The notes under the pieces: generated by a model
Seen by the model: the letters and a program-made list of their open reading frames with translations, nothing else
The model's database searches: none
Told to the model about the DNA's origin: nothing
In this document: piece by piece, positions 1-14,444 of the stretch
How positions within the stretch are numbered: position 1 is the stretch's first letter
How the letters are laid out: the number at the start of each line of letters is the position of its first letter
NCBI GenBank assembly: GCA_029961685.1
Contig: JARWKL010000001.1
Location: forward strand, 27,044,295-27,108,294
Source of the DNA: Aristolochia californica
Taxonomy: Eukaryota; Streptophyta; Magnoliopsida; Piperales; Aristolochiaceae
Direction of reading: 5' to 3'
DNA: 64,000 bases
Program-made: the position numbers and the translations under genes

Positions 1-3000
1 AATCCATTGGTGATTTGCATCTTTAACTTGTTTAAAACATGCATATCCATTTTTAAAGCATGTGTTAAGGAAATCTCTTTCCTATAAAATTCCAAGCTAT
101 TGGGGCTGAACTAGTGGAATTTCCCAAACTTGAACAACAAAACTTTTGTGTTCATTTGTGGTGTGTGAATAAATTTTCTTTACTTATATTTTTTATTGTT
201 TTAAATTTTTTTCCATACATGAACTCTAAAACTTTCTTTTTGTTGTAATGTATTTGCCTTTTTGGTTTACGGGATGAAGGGAAAGCGAAAACACAAAGTT
301 TTGATTTATAAAAAAAGAGTACATTTAAAATGAAAATGCACAGTGCACTAATGTAGAGCGAGATAATTCCAAAGAGTTTCTGTAATTTTTAGGGATTGTA
401 AGCACTTCTTATTTTTTATATATCAGGTTTTGCAATCGTCGGGAAAAAGGCGGAGGCAGGGATTTTTAACTGAGTCTTGACTCCCAATCCATCAGTCATT
501 TCTTAGGGTAATATAGCCCGTTACGCATGACAAATCACTTTACAATCATCCATGATCGTTGGGTCAGGTTTTTGTAGATGGGCAAAATAATGGCTTGTTT
601 CACTCGGGTAAATATCCCACCGCACGTTCAGTTGAGAATTTAATGAGCGTTTGTTATTCTCTTCAAAAGTTTTGGATCCATAGGTGATTTGCATCTTCAA
701 CATGTTTAAAACATGCATATCCATTTTTAAAGCATGTGTGGAGGAAATCCCTTTACTTAAAATTCCAAGCTATTGGGTTTGAACTCGTGGAATTTCCCAA
801 ATTTGGACAACAAAAGTTTGTATTTCATTTGTGGTATGTGAATAAATTTTCTTTACTTACATTTGTTATTGTTTTAAATTTTATCCGTACTTGAACTCCA
901 AAATTTTATTTTTGTTGTGATCTATTTGTCTTTTTGGTTTACGGGATGAAGGGAGAGCGAAAACTCAAATTTTTGATTTATGAAAAAAGTGTACATCTGA
1001 AATGAAAATGCACAGTGCACAAATGTAGAGCGAGATAATTCCAAAGGGTTTCTGTAATTTTTAGGGATTTTAAGCTCTTCTTAGTTTTTATATATCAGGT
1101 TTTACAATCGTTGGGTAAAAGGGGGAGGCAGGGATTTTTAACTGAGTCTTGACTCCCAATCCATATGTCATTTCTTAGGGCAATATAGCCCGTTACGCAT
1201 GATAAATCACGTTACAATCATCCATGATCGTTGGGTCAGCTTTTCGTAAATGCCCAAATAATGGCTTGTTTGACTCGGGTAAATATCCCTCCGCACGTTC
1301 ACTTTAGAATTTAATGAGACTTTGTTAGTCTCTTCAAAAGCTTTGGATCCATTGGTGATTGGCATCTTTAAAATGTTTAAAACATGCATATCCATTTTTA
1401 AAGCTTGTGTTGCGGAAATCTCTTTCCTATAAAATTCCAAGCTATTGGGGTTGAACTAGTGGAATTTCCCAAACTTGGGCAACAAAACTTTTGTGTTCAT
1501 TTGTGGTGTGTGAATAAATTTTCTTTACTTACATTTTTTATTGTTTTAAATTTTTTTCCATACATAAATTCTAAAATTTTCTTTTTGTTGTAATCTATTT
1601 CCTTTTTTTTTTACGGGAAGAAGGGAGAGCGAAAACTCAATGTTTTGATTTATGAAAAAAGAGTACATCTAAAATGAAAATGCACAGTGCACTAATGTAT
1701 AGCGAGATTATTCCAAAGAGTTTCTGTAATTTTTAGAGATTGTAAGCTCTTCTTAGTTTTTATATATCAGGTTTCGCAATCGTCGGGAAAAAGGGGGAGG
1801 CTGGGATTTTTATCTGAATCTTGACTCCCAATCTATATGTCATTTCTTGGGGTAATATAGCCCGTTACACGTGATAAATCACTTTACAATCATCCATGAT
1901 CGTTGGGTTTGCTTTTTGTAAATGGGCAAAATAATGACTTGTTTGACTCGGGTAAATATCCCACCGCACGTTCAGTTCAGAATTTAATGAGCCTTTGTTA
2001 TTCTCTTCGAACGCTTTGGATCCATTGGTGATTTGCATCTTTAACTTGTTTAAAACATGCATATCCATTTTTAAAGCATGTGTTGAGGAAATCTCTTTCC
2101 TATAAAATTCCAAGCTATTGGGGTTGAACTAGTGGAATTTCCCAAACTTGAACAACAAAACTTTTGTGTTCATTTGTGGTGTGTGAATAAAATTTCTTTA
2201 CTTATATTTTTTATTTTTTTAAATTTTTTTCCATGCATGAACTCTAAAATTTTCTTTTTGTTGTAATCTATTCGCCTTTTTGGTTTACGGGATGAAGGGA
2301 AAGCGGAAACTCAAAGTTTTTATTTATGAAAAAAGAGTACATCTAAAATGAAAATGCACAGTGCACAAATGTAGAGTGAGATAATTCCCAAGAGTTTCTG
2401 TAATTTTTAGCAATTGTAAGCTCTTCTTAGTTTTTATATATCAGGTTTTGTAATCGTCGGGAAAAAGGGGGGGCAGGGATTTTTAACTGAGTCTTGACTC
2501 CCATTCCATAAGTCATTTCTTAGTGTAATATAGCCCGTTACCCATGATAAATCACTTTACAATCATCCATGATCGTTTGGTAAGCTTTTTGTAGATGGGT
2601 AAAATAATGGCTTGTTTGACTCAGGTAAATATCCACCGCACGTTCAGTTGAGAATTTAATGAGCGTTTGTTATTCTCTTCAAAAGCTTTGGATCCATAGG
2701 TGATTTGCATCTTCAACATGTTTAAAACATGCATATCCATTTTTAAGGCATGTGTGGAGGAAATCTCTTTCCTATAAAATGCCAAGCTGCTGGGGTTGAA
2801 CTAGTGGAATTTCCCAATTTGGACAACAAAAGTTTGTATTTCATTTATGGTGTGCGAATAAATTTTCTTTAATTAAATTTGTTATTTTTTTAAATTTTTT
2901 CCATACTTGAACTCTAAAATTTTATTTTTTTTGTGATCTATTTGCCTTTTAGGTTTACAGGATGAAGGGAGAGCGAAAACTCAAATATTTGATTTATGAA

Positions 3001-6000
3001 AAAAGTGTACATCTAAAATGAAAATGCACAGTGCACAAATGTAGAGCGAGATAATTCCAAAGAGTTTCTGTAATTTTTAGGGATTGTAAGCTCTTCTTAG
3101 TTTTTATATATCAGGTTTTACAACCGTTGGGAAAAAGGGGGAGGCAGGGATTTTTAACTGAGTCTTGACTCCCAATCCATATGTCATTTCTTAGGGCAAT
3201 ATGGCCCGTTTCACATGATAAATCACTTTACAATCATCCATGATCGTTGGGTCAGGTTTTTGTAAATGGCCAAATAATGGCTTGTTTGACTCGGGTAAAT
3301 ATCCCTCCGCACGTTCACTTGAGAATTTAATGAGCCTTTGTTATTCTCTTCAAAAGCTTTGGATCCATTGGTGATTTGCATCTTTAAAATGTTTAAAACA
3401 TGCATATCCATTTTTAAAGCTTGTGTTGAGGAAATCTCTTTCCTACAAAATTCCAAGCTGTTGGGGTTGAACTAGAGGAATTTCCCAAACTTGGGCAACA
3501 AAACTTATGTGTTCATTTGTGGTGTGTGAATAAAATTTTTTTACTTACATTTGTTATTGTTTTAAATTTTTTTTTCCGTACATGAACTCTAAAATTTTCA
3601 TTTTGTTGTGATCTATTTGCCTTTTTGGTTTACGAGATGAAGGGAGAGAGAAAACTCAAAGTTTTGATTTATGAAAAAATTGTACATCTAAAATGAAAAT
3701 GCACAGTGCACAAATGTAGAGCGAGATAATTCCAAAGAGTTGATGTAATTTTCAGGGATTGTAAGCTCTTCTTTGTTTTTATATATCGGGTTTTGCAATC
3801 ATCGAGAAAAAGGGGGAGGTAGGGATTTTTAACTGATTCTTGACTCCCAATCCATAAGTCATTTCTTAGGGTAATATAGCCCGGTACGCATGATAAATCA
3901 CTTCACAATCATCCATGATTGTTAAGTCAGCTTTTTGTAGATGGGCAAAATAATGGCTTGTTTGACTTAGGTAAATATCCCACCGCACGTTCAGTTGAGA
4001 ATTTAATGAGTGTTTGTAATTCTCTTAAAAAGCTTTAGATCTATAGGTGATTTACATCTTTAACATGTTTGAAACATGCAAATCCATTTTTAAAGCATGT
4101 GTGGAGGAAATCTCTTTCCAATAAAATTCCAACCTGTTGGGGTTGAACTATTGGAATTTCCCAAACTTGGACAACAAAACTTTTGTGTTCATTTGTGGTG
4201 TGTGAATCAATTTTCTTTACTTACATTTGTTGTTGTTTTAAATTTTTTCCGTACTTGAAAAAAAAATTTTCATTTTGTTGTGATCTATTTCGCTTTTTGG
4301 TTTACGGGATGAAGGAATAGTGAAAACTCAAATTTTTGTATTAAGAAAAAAGAGTACATGTTGAATGGAAATGCACAATGCTCAAATGTAGAGAGAGATA
4401 ATTCCAAAGAGTTTCTGTAATTTTTAGGCATTGTAAGCTCTTCTTAGTTTTTATATATCAGGTTTTGCAATCGTCGGGAAAAAGGGGGAGTTAGGGATTT
4501 TTAACTGAGTCTTGACTCCCAATCCATATGTCAATTATTAGGGTAATATAGACCGTTACGCATGATAAATCACTTTACAATCAGCCAAGATCGTTGGGTC
4601 AGCTTTTTGTAGATGGGCAAAATAATGGCTTGTTTGACTTGGGTCAATATCCCACCTCACGACCACTTGAGAATTTAATGAGCGTTTGTTATTCTCTTTA
4701 ATAGCTATGGATCCATAGGTGATTTGCATCTTTAACATGTTTAAAACATGCAAATCCATATTTTAAGCATGTGTGCAGGAAATCTCTTTCTTATAAAATT
4801 CCAAGCTGTTAGGGTTGAACTAGTGGAATTTCCCAAACATGGACAAGAAAACTTTTGTGTTCATTTGTGGTGTGTGAATAAATTTCCTTTACTTACATTT
4901 TTTATTGTTTTAAATTTTTTCCGTAGTTGAACTCCAAAATTTTCATTTTGTTGTGATCTATTTGCCATTTTGGTTTCCGGGATGAAGGGAAAGCGAAAAC
5001 TCAAAGTTTTTATTTATGTAAAAAGTGTACATCTCAAATGAAAATGCACAGTGTACAAATGTAGAGCGAGATAATTCCAAAGAGTTTCTGTACTTTTTAG
5101 GGCTTGTAAGCTCTTCTTAGTTTTTATATATCAGGTTTTGCAATGGTCGGGAAAAAGGGGGAGGCAGGAATTTTTAACTGAGTCTTGACTCCCCATCCAT
5201 AAGTAATTTCTTAGGGTAATATAGCCCGTTACGTATGATAAATCACATTACAATGATCCATGATCGTTGGGTCAGGTTTTTGTAGATGGGCAAAATAATG
5301 GCTTGTTAGACTCGGGTAAATATCCATCGCACATTCAGTTACGAATTTAAAGAGCGTTTGTTATTCTCTTCAAAAGCTATGGTTCCATAGGTGATTTGCA
5401 TCTTTAACATGTTTAAAACATGCAAATCTATTTTTAAATCATGTGTGGAGGAAATCTCTTTCCTATAAAATTCCAAGCTGTTGGGGTGGAACTAGTGGAA
5501 TTTCCCAAACTTGTACAACAAAACTTTTGTGTTCATTTGTCGTGTGTGAATAAATTTTCTTTACTTACATTTGCTATTATTTTAAATTTTTTCCGTACTT
5601 GAACTCCAAAATTTTCATTTTGTTGTGATTTATTTGCCTTTTTGGTTTACAGGATGAAGGGAGAGCGAAAACTCAAAGTTTTGTTTTAAGAAAAAAGAGT
5701 ACATGTAGAATGGAAATGCACAATGCACAAATGTAGAGAGAGATAATTCCAAAGAGTTTCTATAATTTTTAGGGATTGTAAGCTCTTCTTAGTTTTTATA
5801 TATCAGGTTTTGCAATAGTCGGGAAAAAGGGGGAGGCCGGGATTATTAACTGAGTCTTCACTCCCAATCCATAAGTCATTTCTTAGGGTAATATAGCCCA
5901 TTACGCATGATAAGTCACATTACAATCATCCATGATCGTTGGGTCAGCTTTTTGTAGATAGGAAAAATAATGGCTTGTTTAACTCGGGTAAATATCCCAC

Positions 6001-7246
6001 CGCACGTTCAGTTGAGAATTTAATGAGCGTTTGTTATTCTCTTCAAAAGCTTTGGATCCATAGGTGATTTGCATCTTTAACATGTTCAAAACGTGCATAT
6101 CCATTTTTAAAGTATGTGTGGTGGAAATCTCTTTCCAATAAAATTCCAAGCTGTTGGGGTTGAACTATTAGAATTTCCCAAACATGGACAACAAAACTTT
6201 TGTGTTCATTTGTGGTGTGTGTATAAATTTTCTTTACTTACATTTGTTATTGTTTTAAATTTTTTCCTTACTTGAACTCCAAAATTTTCATTTTGTTGTG
6301 ATCTATTTGCCTTTTTGGTTTACGGGATGAAGGAATAGCGAAAACTCAAATTTTTGTATTAAGAAAAAAGAGTACATGTTGAATGGAAATGCACAATGCT
6401 CAAATGTAGAGAGAGATAATTCCAAAGTGTTACTGTAATTTTTATGGATTGTAAGATCTTCTTAGTTTTTATATATCTGGTTTTGCAATCATCGGGAAAA
6501 AGGGGGAGGCAGGGATTTTTAACTAAGTCTTGACTCCCAAATCATAAGTCATTTATTAGGGTAATATAGCCCATTACGCATGATAAATCACTTTACAATC
6601 ATCCATGATCGTTGGGTCAACTTTTTGTAGATGGGCAAAATAATGGCTTGTTTGACTGGGGGAAATATCCCACCGCACGTTCAATTGAGAATTTAATGAG
6701 CGTTTGTTATTCTCTTCAAAAGCTATGGATCCATAGGTGATTTGCATCTTTAACATGTTTGAAACATTCAAATCCATTTTTTAAGCATGTGTGGAGGAAA
6801 TCTCTTTCTTATAAAATTCCAAGCTGTTAGGGTTGAACTAGTGGAATTTCCCAAACTTGGACAACAAAACTTTTGTGTTCATTTGTGGTGTGTGAATAAA
6901 TTTTCTTTACTTACATTTGTTAACGTTTTAAATATTTTTCCGTACATGAACTCTAAAATTTTCATATTATTGTGATCTATTTGCCTTTTTGGTTTATGGG
7001 ATGAAGGGAGACCGAAAACTCAAAGTTTTTATTTATGAAAAAAGTGTACATCTAAAATGAAAATGCACAGTGCACAAATGTAGAGCGAGATAATCCAAAT
7101 AGTTTCTGTAATTTTTAGGGATTGTAAGCTCTTCTTAGTTTTTATATATCAGGTTTTGCAATCGTCGGGAAAAAGGGCGAAGCAGGGATTTTTAACTGAG
7201 TCTTGACTCCCAATCCATAATTCATTTCTTAGGGTAATATAGCTCG
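1..7246 (+). repeat. Diverged left block with traces of a 3-monomer period
   Basis: Landmarks at 521, 1193, 1865, 2538, 3209, 3884, 4556, 5229, 5901 and 6574; the first 520 bp are a partial monomer. Shared private variants sit about 2017 bp apart: aacttgaacaac near 130 and near 2147; tgcatcttcaacatg near 690 and near 2707; the variant-rich landmark regions of 1193 and 3209; and atgaaggaatag with tttttgtattaag near 4310 and near 6328. Three monomers are 3 x 673 = 2019 bp. The trimer copies differ at many positions, so this is an old or decaying higher-order pattern. The two haplotypes around the cacagtgc/cacaatgc site occur here without strict alternation. Confidence 0.75.
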
Positions 7247-8764
7247 GTACACATGATAAATCACATTACAATCATCCATGATCGTTGGGTCAAGTTTTTG
7301 TAGGTGGGCAAAATAATGGCTTGTTTGACTCAGGTAAATATCCCACCGCACATTCAGTTGAGAATTTAATGAGCGTTTGTTCTTCTCTTCAAATGCTTTG
7401 GATCTGTAGGTGATTTGCATCGTTAACATGTTTAAAACATTCATATCAATTTTTAAAGCATGTGTGGAGGAAATCTCTTTCCTATAAAATTCCAAGATGT
7501 AGGGGTTCAACTAGTGGAATTTCCCAAACTTGGACAACAAAACTTTTGTGTTCATTTGTGGTGTGTGAATAAATTGTCTTTACTTACATTTGTTATTTTT
7601 TTAAATTTTTACCGTACTTGAACTCCAAATTTTTCATTTTGTTGTGATCTATTTGCCTTTTTCGTTTACGGGATGAAGGGATAGCGAAAAATCAAATTTT
7701 TGTTTTAAGAAAAAAGTGTACATGTAGAATGGAAATGCGCAATGCACAAACTTAGAGAGAGATAATTCCAAAAAGTTTCTTTAATTTTTAGGGATTGTAA
7801 GGTTTTCTTAGTTTTTATATATCAGGTTTTGCAATCGTCGGGAAAAATGGGGAGGCAGGGATTTTTAATTGAGTCTTGACTCCCGATCCATAAGTCATTT
7901 ATTAGGGTAGTATAGCCCGTTACGAATGATAAATCACTTTACAATCATCCATGATCGTTGGGTCAGTTTTTTTTAAATGGGCAAAATAATGGCTTGTTTG
8001 ACTCGGGTAAATATCCCACCGCACGTTCAGTTGAGAATTTAAAGAGTGTTTGTTATTCACTACAAAAGCTTTGGATCCACAGGTGATTTGCATCTATAAC
8101 ATGTTTAAAACATGCATATCCATTTTTAAAGCATGTGTGGAGGAAATCTCTTTCAAATAAAATTCCAAGCTGTTGGTGTTAAACTAGTTTAATTTCCCAA
8201 ACTTGGACAACAAAACTATTGTGTTCATTTGTGGTGTGTGAATAAATTTTCTTTACTTACATTTGTTATTGTTTTAAATTTTTTCCGTACTTGGACTCCA
8301 AAATTTTCATTTTGTTGTGATCTATTTGGCTTTTTCGTTTACGGGATGAAGGGATAGCGAAAACTCCAATTTTTGTTTTAAGAAAAAAGCGTAATTGTAG
8401 AATGGAAATGCACAATGCAAAAATGTAGAGAGAGATAATTCCAAAGAGTTTCTGTAATTTTTGGGGATTGTAAGCTCTTCTTAGTTTTTATATACCAGGT
8501 TTTGCAATCGTCGGGAAAAAGGGGGAGGCAGGGATTTTTAACTGAGTCCCGACTCCCAATCCATAAGTCCTTTCTTAGGGTAATATAGCCCGTTACGCAT
8601 GATAATTCACATTACAATCATCCATGATCATTGGGTCAGCTTTTTGTAGATGGGCAAAATAATGGCTTGTTTGACTCAGGTAAATATCCCACCACACATT
8701 CAGTTGAGAATTTAATGAGCGTTTGTTATTCTCTTCAAAAGCTTTGGATCCATAGGTGATTTGC

Positions 8765-8800
8765 ATCTTTAACATTTTTAAAACATGTGTGGAGGAAATC
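8765..8800 (+). repeat. ~21 bp deletion next to the central dyad
   Basis: The unit 8593-9242 is 650 bp. The normal segment between aaaacatg and aagcatg is absent, giving aaaacatgtgtggagg. The parent sites share catg, so deletion between short direct repeats is likely. The dyad itself is also damaged here (aacatttttaaaacatg). Confidence 0.85.
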
Positions 8801-10269
8801 TCTTTGCTACAAAATCCAAGCTATTGGGGTTGAACTAGTGGAATTTCCCAAACTTGGACAACAAAACTTTTGTGTTCATTTGTGGTGTGTGAATAAATTT
8901 TCTTTTGTTACATTTGTTATTGTTTTAAATTTTTTCCGTACTTGAACTGCAAAATTTTCATTTTGTTGTGATCTATTTGCCTTTTTTGTTTACGGGATGT
9001 AGGGCGGGCGTAAACTCAAAATTTTGTTTTAAGAAAAAAGAGTACAGGTAGAATGGAAATGCACAACGCACAAACGTAGAGAGAGATAATTCCAAAGAGT
9101 TTCAGTAATTTTTAGGGATTGTAAGCTCTTCATAATTTTTATACATCAGGTTTTGTAATCGTCGGGAAAAAGGGGGGGGAGGGATTTTTAACAGAGTCTT
9201 GACTCCCAATCCATAGGTCATTTCTTAGGGTAATATAGCCCGTTAAGCATGATAAATCACTTTACAATCATCCATGATCGTTGGGTCAGCTTTTTGCCGA
9301 TGAGCAAAATAATGGCTTATTTGACTCGGGTAAATAACCCACCGCACCTTCAGTTGAGAATTTAATGAGAGTTTGTTATTATCTTCAAAAGCTATGGATC
9401 TATTGGTGATTTGCATCTTTAACATGTTTAAAACATGCAAATCCATTTTTTAAGCATGTATGGAGGAAATCTCTTTCTAATAAAATTGCAAGCTGTTAGG
9501 GTTGAACTAGTGGAATTTCCCAAACTTGGACAACAAAAATTTTGTGTTCATTTGTGGTGTGTGAAGAAATTTTCTTTACTTACATTTGTTATTGTTTTAA
9601 ATTTTTTTCCGTACATGAACTCTAAAATTTTCAATTTGTTGTGATCTGTTTGCCTTTTTGGTTTACAGGATGAAGGGAGAGCGAAAACTCAAATTTTTGA
9701 TTTATGAAAAAAGTATACATCTAAAATGAAAATGCACAGTGCACAAATGTAGAGCGAGATAATTCCAAAGATTTTCTGTAATTTTGAGGGATTTTAAGCA
9801 CTTCTTAGTTTTTATATATCAGGTTTTGCAATCGTCGGGAAAAAGGAGGGGGCAGGGATTTTTAACTGAGTCTTAACTCCCAATCCCTATGTGATTTATT
9901 ATGGTAATATAGCCCGTTATGCATGATAAATCACTTCACAAACATCCATGATTGTTGGGTCAGCGTTTTGTAGATGGGCAAAATAATGGCTTGTTTGACT
10001 CGGGTAAATATCCCACCGCACGTTCACTTGAGAATTTAATAAGCGTTTTTTATTCTCTTCAAAAGCTATGGATCTATAGGTGATTTGCATCTTTAACATG
10101 TTTAAAACATACAAATCCATTTTTTAAGCATGTGTGGAGGAAATCTCTTTCTTATAAAATTCCTAGCTGTTAGGGTTGAACTAGTGGAATTTCCCAAACT
10201 TGGACAACCAAACTTTTGTGTTCATTTGTGGTGTGTGAATAAATTTTCTTCACTTACATTTGTTATTGT

Positions 10270-10320
10270 TTTATAATTTTTCCGTACTTGAACTCCAAAA
10301 GTTTTGTTTTAAGAAAAAAG
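10270..10320 (+). repeat. ~66 bp deletion in one monomer
   Basis: The unit 9917-10523 is only 607 bp. At about 10293, gaactccaaaa runs straight into gttttgttttaag. The usual stretch with the tgatctatttgcc and ggtttacgggatgaag segments is missing. The joined parent sites share caaa, consistent with a microhomology or slippage deletion. Confidence 0.85.
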
Positions 10321-11182
10321 AATACATGAAGAATGGAAATGCACTATGCACAAATGTAGAGAGAGATAATTCCAAAGAGTTTGGGTACTTTTTAGGGATT
10401 GTAAGCTCTTCGTAGTTTTTATATATCAGGTTTTGTAATCGTCAGGAAAAAGGGGGAGGCAGGGATTTTTAACTGAGTCTTGACTCCCAATCCATATGTC
10501 ATTTATTATGGTAATATAGCCCGTTACGCATGATAAATCACTTTACAGTCATCCATGATCGTTGGGTCAGCTTTTTGTAGATGGGCAAAATAATGGCTTG
10601 TTTGACTCAGGTAAATATCCCACCGCACGTTCAGTTGAGAATTTAATGAGCGTTTGTTATTCTCTTCAAAAGCTATGGATCCATAGGTGATTTGCATCTT
10701 TAAGATGTTTAAAACATGCAAATCCATTTTTTAAGCATGTGTGGAGCAAATCTCTTTCTTATAAAATTTCAAGCTGTTAGGTTTGAACTAGTGGAATTTC
10801 CCAAACTTGGACAACAAAACTTTTGTGTTCATTTGTGGTGTGTGAATAAATTTTCCTTACTTACATTTGTTGTTGTTTTAATTTTTTTTCCATACAAGAA
10901 CTCTAAAATTTTCATTTTGTTGTGATCTATTTGCCTTTTTGGTTTACGGGATGAAGGGTGAGCGAAAACTCAAAGTTTTGATTTATGAAAAAATTGTACA
11001 TCTAAAATAAAAATGCACAGTGCACAAATGTAGAGCGAGATAATTCCAAAGAGTTTCTGTAATTTTTGGGGATTGTAGGCTCTTCTTAGTTTTTACATAT
11101 CAGGTTTTGCAATCGTCGGGAAGAAGGGGGAGGCAGGGATTTTTAGCTGAGTCTTTACTCCCTATCCATAAGTCATTTCTTA

Positions 11183-11206
11183 GGGTAGGTATTATAGCCC
11201 GTTACG
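11183..11206 (+). repeat. Small insertion before the landmark
   Basis: The usual agggtaatatagccc reads agggtaggtattatagccc, an insertion of about 5 bp, making the preceding interval 678 bp. Confidence 0.75.
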
Positions 11207-12108
11207 CATGATAAATCACTTTACAATCATCCATGATCGTTGGGTCAGCTTTTTGTAGATGGGTGAAATAATGGCTTGTTTGACTCGGGTAAATATCCCA
11301 CCGCACGTTCACTTGAGAATTTAATGAACATTTTTTATTCTCTTCAAAAGCTTTGGATCCATAGGTGATTTGCATCTTTAACATGTTGAAAACATGCAAA
11401 TCCATTTTTTAAGCATGTGTGGTGGAAATTTCTTGCTTATAAAATTCCAAACTGTTAGGGTTGAACTAGTGGAATTTCACAAACTTGGAATATAATACTT
11501 TTGTGTTCATTTGTCGTGTGTGAATAATATTTTTTTACTTACTTTTGTTATTTTTTTAAATTTTTTTCCGTACATGAACTCTAAAATTTTCATTTTGTTG
11601 TGATCTATTTGCCTTTTTGGTTTACGGGATGAAGGGAGAGCGAAAACTCAAAGTTTTGTTATAAGAAAAAAGAGTACATGTAGAATGGAAATGCACAATG
11701 CACAAACGTAGAGAGAGATAATTCCAAAGAGTTTCTGTAATTTTTAGAGATTGTAAGCTCTTCTTAGTTTTTAAATATCAGGTTTTGCAATCGTCGGGAA
11801 AAAGGAGGAGGCAAGGATTTTTAACTGAGTCTTGACTCCCAATCCATATGTCATTTATTAGGGTAATGTAGCTTGTTACGCATGATAAATCTCTTTACAA
11901 TCATCCTTGATCGTTGGGTCAGCTTTTTGTAGATGGGTAAAATAATGGCTTGTTTGACTCGGGTAAAAATCCCACCGCTCGTTAAATTGAGAATTTGATG
12001 AGCGTTTGCTATTCTCTTCAAAAGCTATGGATCCATAAGTGATTTTGCATCTTTAACATGTTTAAAACATGCAAATCCATTTTTTAAGCATGTGTGGAGG
12101 AAATCTCT

Positions 12109-12176
12109 TTCTTATAAACTTCCAAGCTGTTAGGGTTCCTCATTCTTATAAAATTCCAAGCTATTAGGGTTGTACT
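12109..12176 (+). repeat. ~34 bp internal tandem duplication
   Basis: The unit 11876-12584 is 709 bp. The stretch from ttcttataaa through ttccaagctgttagggtt occurs twice, starting near 12109 and near 12143, and is joined by cctca. This is the only sizeable insertion seen in the window. Confidence 0.8.
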
Positions 12177-12971
12177 AGTGGAATTTCCCAAATTTGGACA
12201 ACAAAATTTTTCTGTTCATTTGTGGACTGTGAAAAAAATTTCTTTACTTACATTGGTTTTTGTTTTAAATTTTTTTCCGTACATGAACTCTAAAATTTTT
12301 ATTTTGTTGTGATCTATTTGCCTTTTTGGTTTACGGGATGAAGGGAGAGCGAAACCTCAAAGTTTTGATTTATGAAAAAAGTTTACATCTAAAATGAAAA
12401 CGCACAGTGCCCTAATGCAGAGCGAGATAATTTCAAAGAGTTTCTGTAATTTTTAGGGATTGTAAGCTCTTCTTAGTTTTTATATATCAGGTTTTACAAT
12501 CATTGGGAAAAAGGGGGAGGCAGAGATTTTTATCTGAGTCTTGACTCCCAATCCATAAGTCATTTCTTAGGGTAATATAGCCCGTTACGCATGATAAATC
12601 ACATTACAATCATCCATGATCGTTGGGTCAGCTTTTTATAGATGGGCAAAATAATGGCTTGTTTGACTCGGGTAAATATCCACCGCACGTTCAGTTGAGA
12701 ATTTAATGAGTGTTTGTTATTCTCTTCGAAAGCTTTGGATCCATAGGTTATTTGCATCTTTAACATGTTTAAAACATGCATATCCATTTTTAAAGCATGT
12801 ATGGAGGAAATCTCATTCCTATAAAATTCCAAATTGTTGGGGTTGAACTAGTGGAATTTCCCAAACTTGGACAACAAAACTTTTGTGTTCATTTGGGGTG
12901 TATGAATAAATTTTCATTACTTACATTTGTTGTTTTTTAAAATTTTTTTCCGTACATGAACTCTAAAATTT

Positions 12972-12998
12972 TCATTTTGAAAATTCATGTTTGCCGAT
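12972..12998 (+). repeat. Local block substitution
   Basis: The normal cattttgttgtgatctat is replaced by cattttgaaaattcatgt, with flanks unchanged and length conserved. It is unique in the window. A template switch would explain it better than independent point changes. Confidence 0.6.
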
Positions 12999-14444
12999 TT
13001 GGTTTACGGGATGAAGGGAGAGCGAAAACTCAAAGTTTTGATTTATGAAAAAAGTGTACATCTAAAATGAAAATGCACAGTGCACAAATGTTGAGAGAGA
13101 TAATTCAAAAGAGTTTCAATAATTTTTAGGGATTGTAAGCTCTTCTTAGTTTTTATATATCAGGTTTTGCAATCGTCGGGAAAGAGGGGGTGGCAGGGAT
13201 TTTTAACTGAGTCTTGAATCCCAATCCATAAGTCTTTTATTAGGGTAACATAGTCTGTTACGCATGATAAATCACTTTACAGTCATCCATGATCGTTGGG
13301 TCAGCTTTTTGTAGATGGGCAAAATAATGGCTTGTTTGACTCAGGTAAATATCCCACCGCACGTTCACTTGAGAATTTAATGAGCGTTTGTTATTCTCTT
13401 CAAAAGCTTTGGATCCATCGGTGATTTGAATCTTCAACATGTTTAAAACATGCAAATCCATTTTTTAACCAAGTGTGGAGGCAATCGTTTTCTAATAAAA
13501 TTCCAAGCTGTTAGAATTGAACTTGTGGAATTTCCAAAACTTGGACAACAAAACTTTTGTGTTCATTTGTGGTGTGTGAATAAATTTTCATTACTTACAT
13601 TTATTATTTTTTTATATTTTTTTCCGTACATGAACTCTAAAATTTTCATTTTGTTGTGATCTATTTGCCTTTTTGGTTTACGGTATGAAGGGAGAGGGAA
13701 AACTCGAAGTTTTTATTTATGAAAAAAGTGTACATCTAAAATAAAAATGCACAGTGCACTAATGTAGAGCGATATAATTCCAAAGAGTTTCTGTAATTTT
13801 TAGGGATTGTAAGCTCTTCTTAGTCTTTATATATCAGGTTTTGCAATCGTCTGGAAAAAGGGGGAGGCAGGGATTTTTAACTGAGTCTTGACTCTCAATC
13901 CATAAGTCATTTCTTAGGGTAATATAGCCCGTTACTCATGATAAATCACTTTACAATCATCCATGATCGATGTGTCAACTTTTTGTAGATGGGCAAAATA
14001 ATGGCTTGTTTGACTCGGGTAAATATCCCACCGCACGTTCACTTGAGAATTTAATGAGCGTTTGTTATTCTCTTCAAAAGCTATGGATCCATTGGTGATT
14101 TGCATCTTTAACATGTTTAAAACATGCAAATCCATTTTTTAAGCATGCGTAGAGGAAATCTCTTTCTTATAAAATTCCAAGCTGTTAGGGTTGAACTAGT
14201 GGAATTTCCCAAACTTGGACAACAAAACTTTTGTGTTCATTTGTGGTCGTTGAATAAATTTTCTTTACTTACATTTGTTATTGTTTAAAATTTTTTTCCG
14301 TACATGAACTCTAAAATTTTCATTGTGTTGTGATATATTTGCCTTTTTGGTTTACGGGATGAAGGGAGAGTGAAAACTCAAAGTTTTTATTTATGAAAAA
14401 AGTGTACATCTAAAATGAAAATGCACAGTGCACAAATTTAGAGC

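Noticed and set aside
12972..12998. Insertion of foreign DNA at 12.98 kb
   Set aside because: Only about ten bases differ, length is unchanged and both flanks are normal satellite. It is a local substitution, not an insertion.
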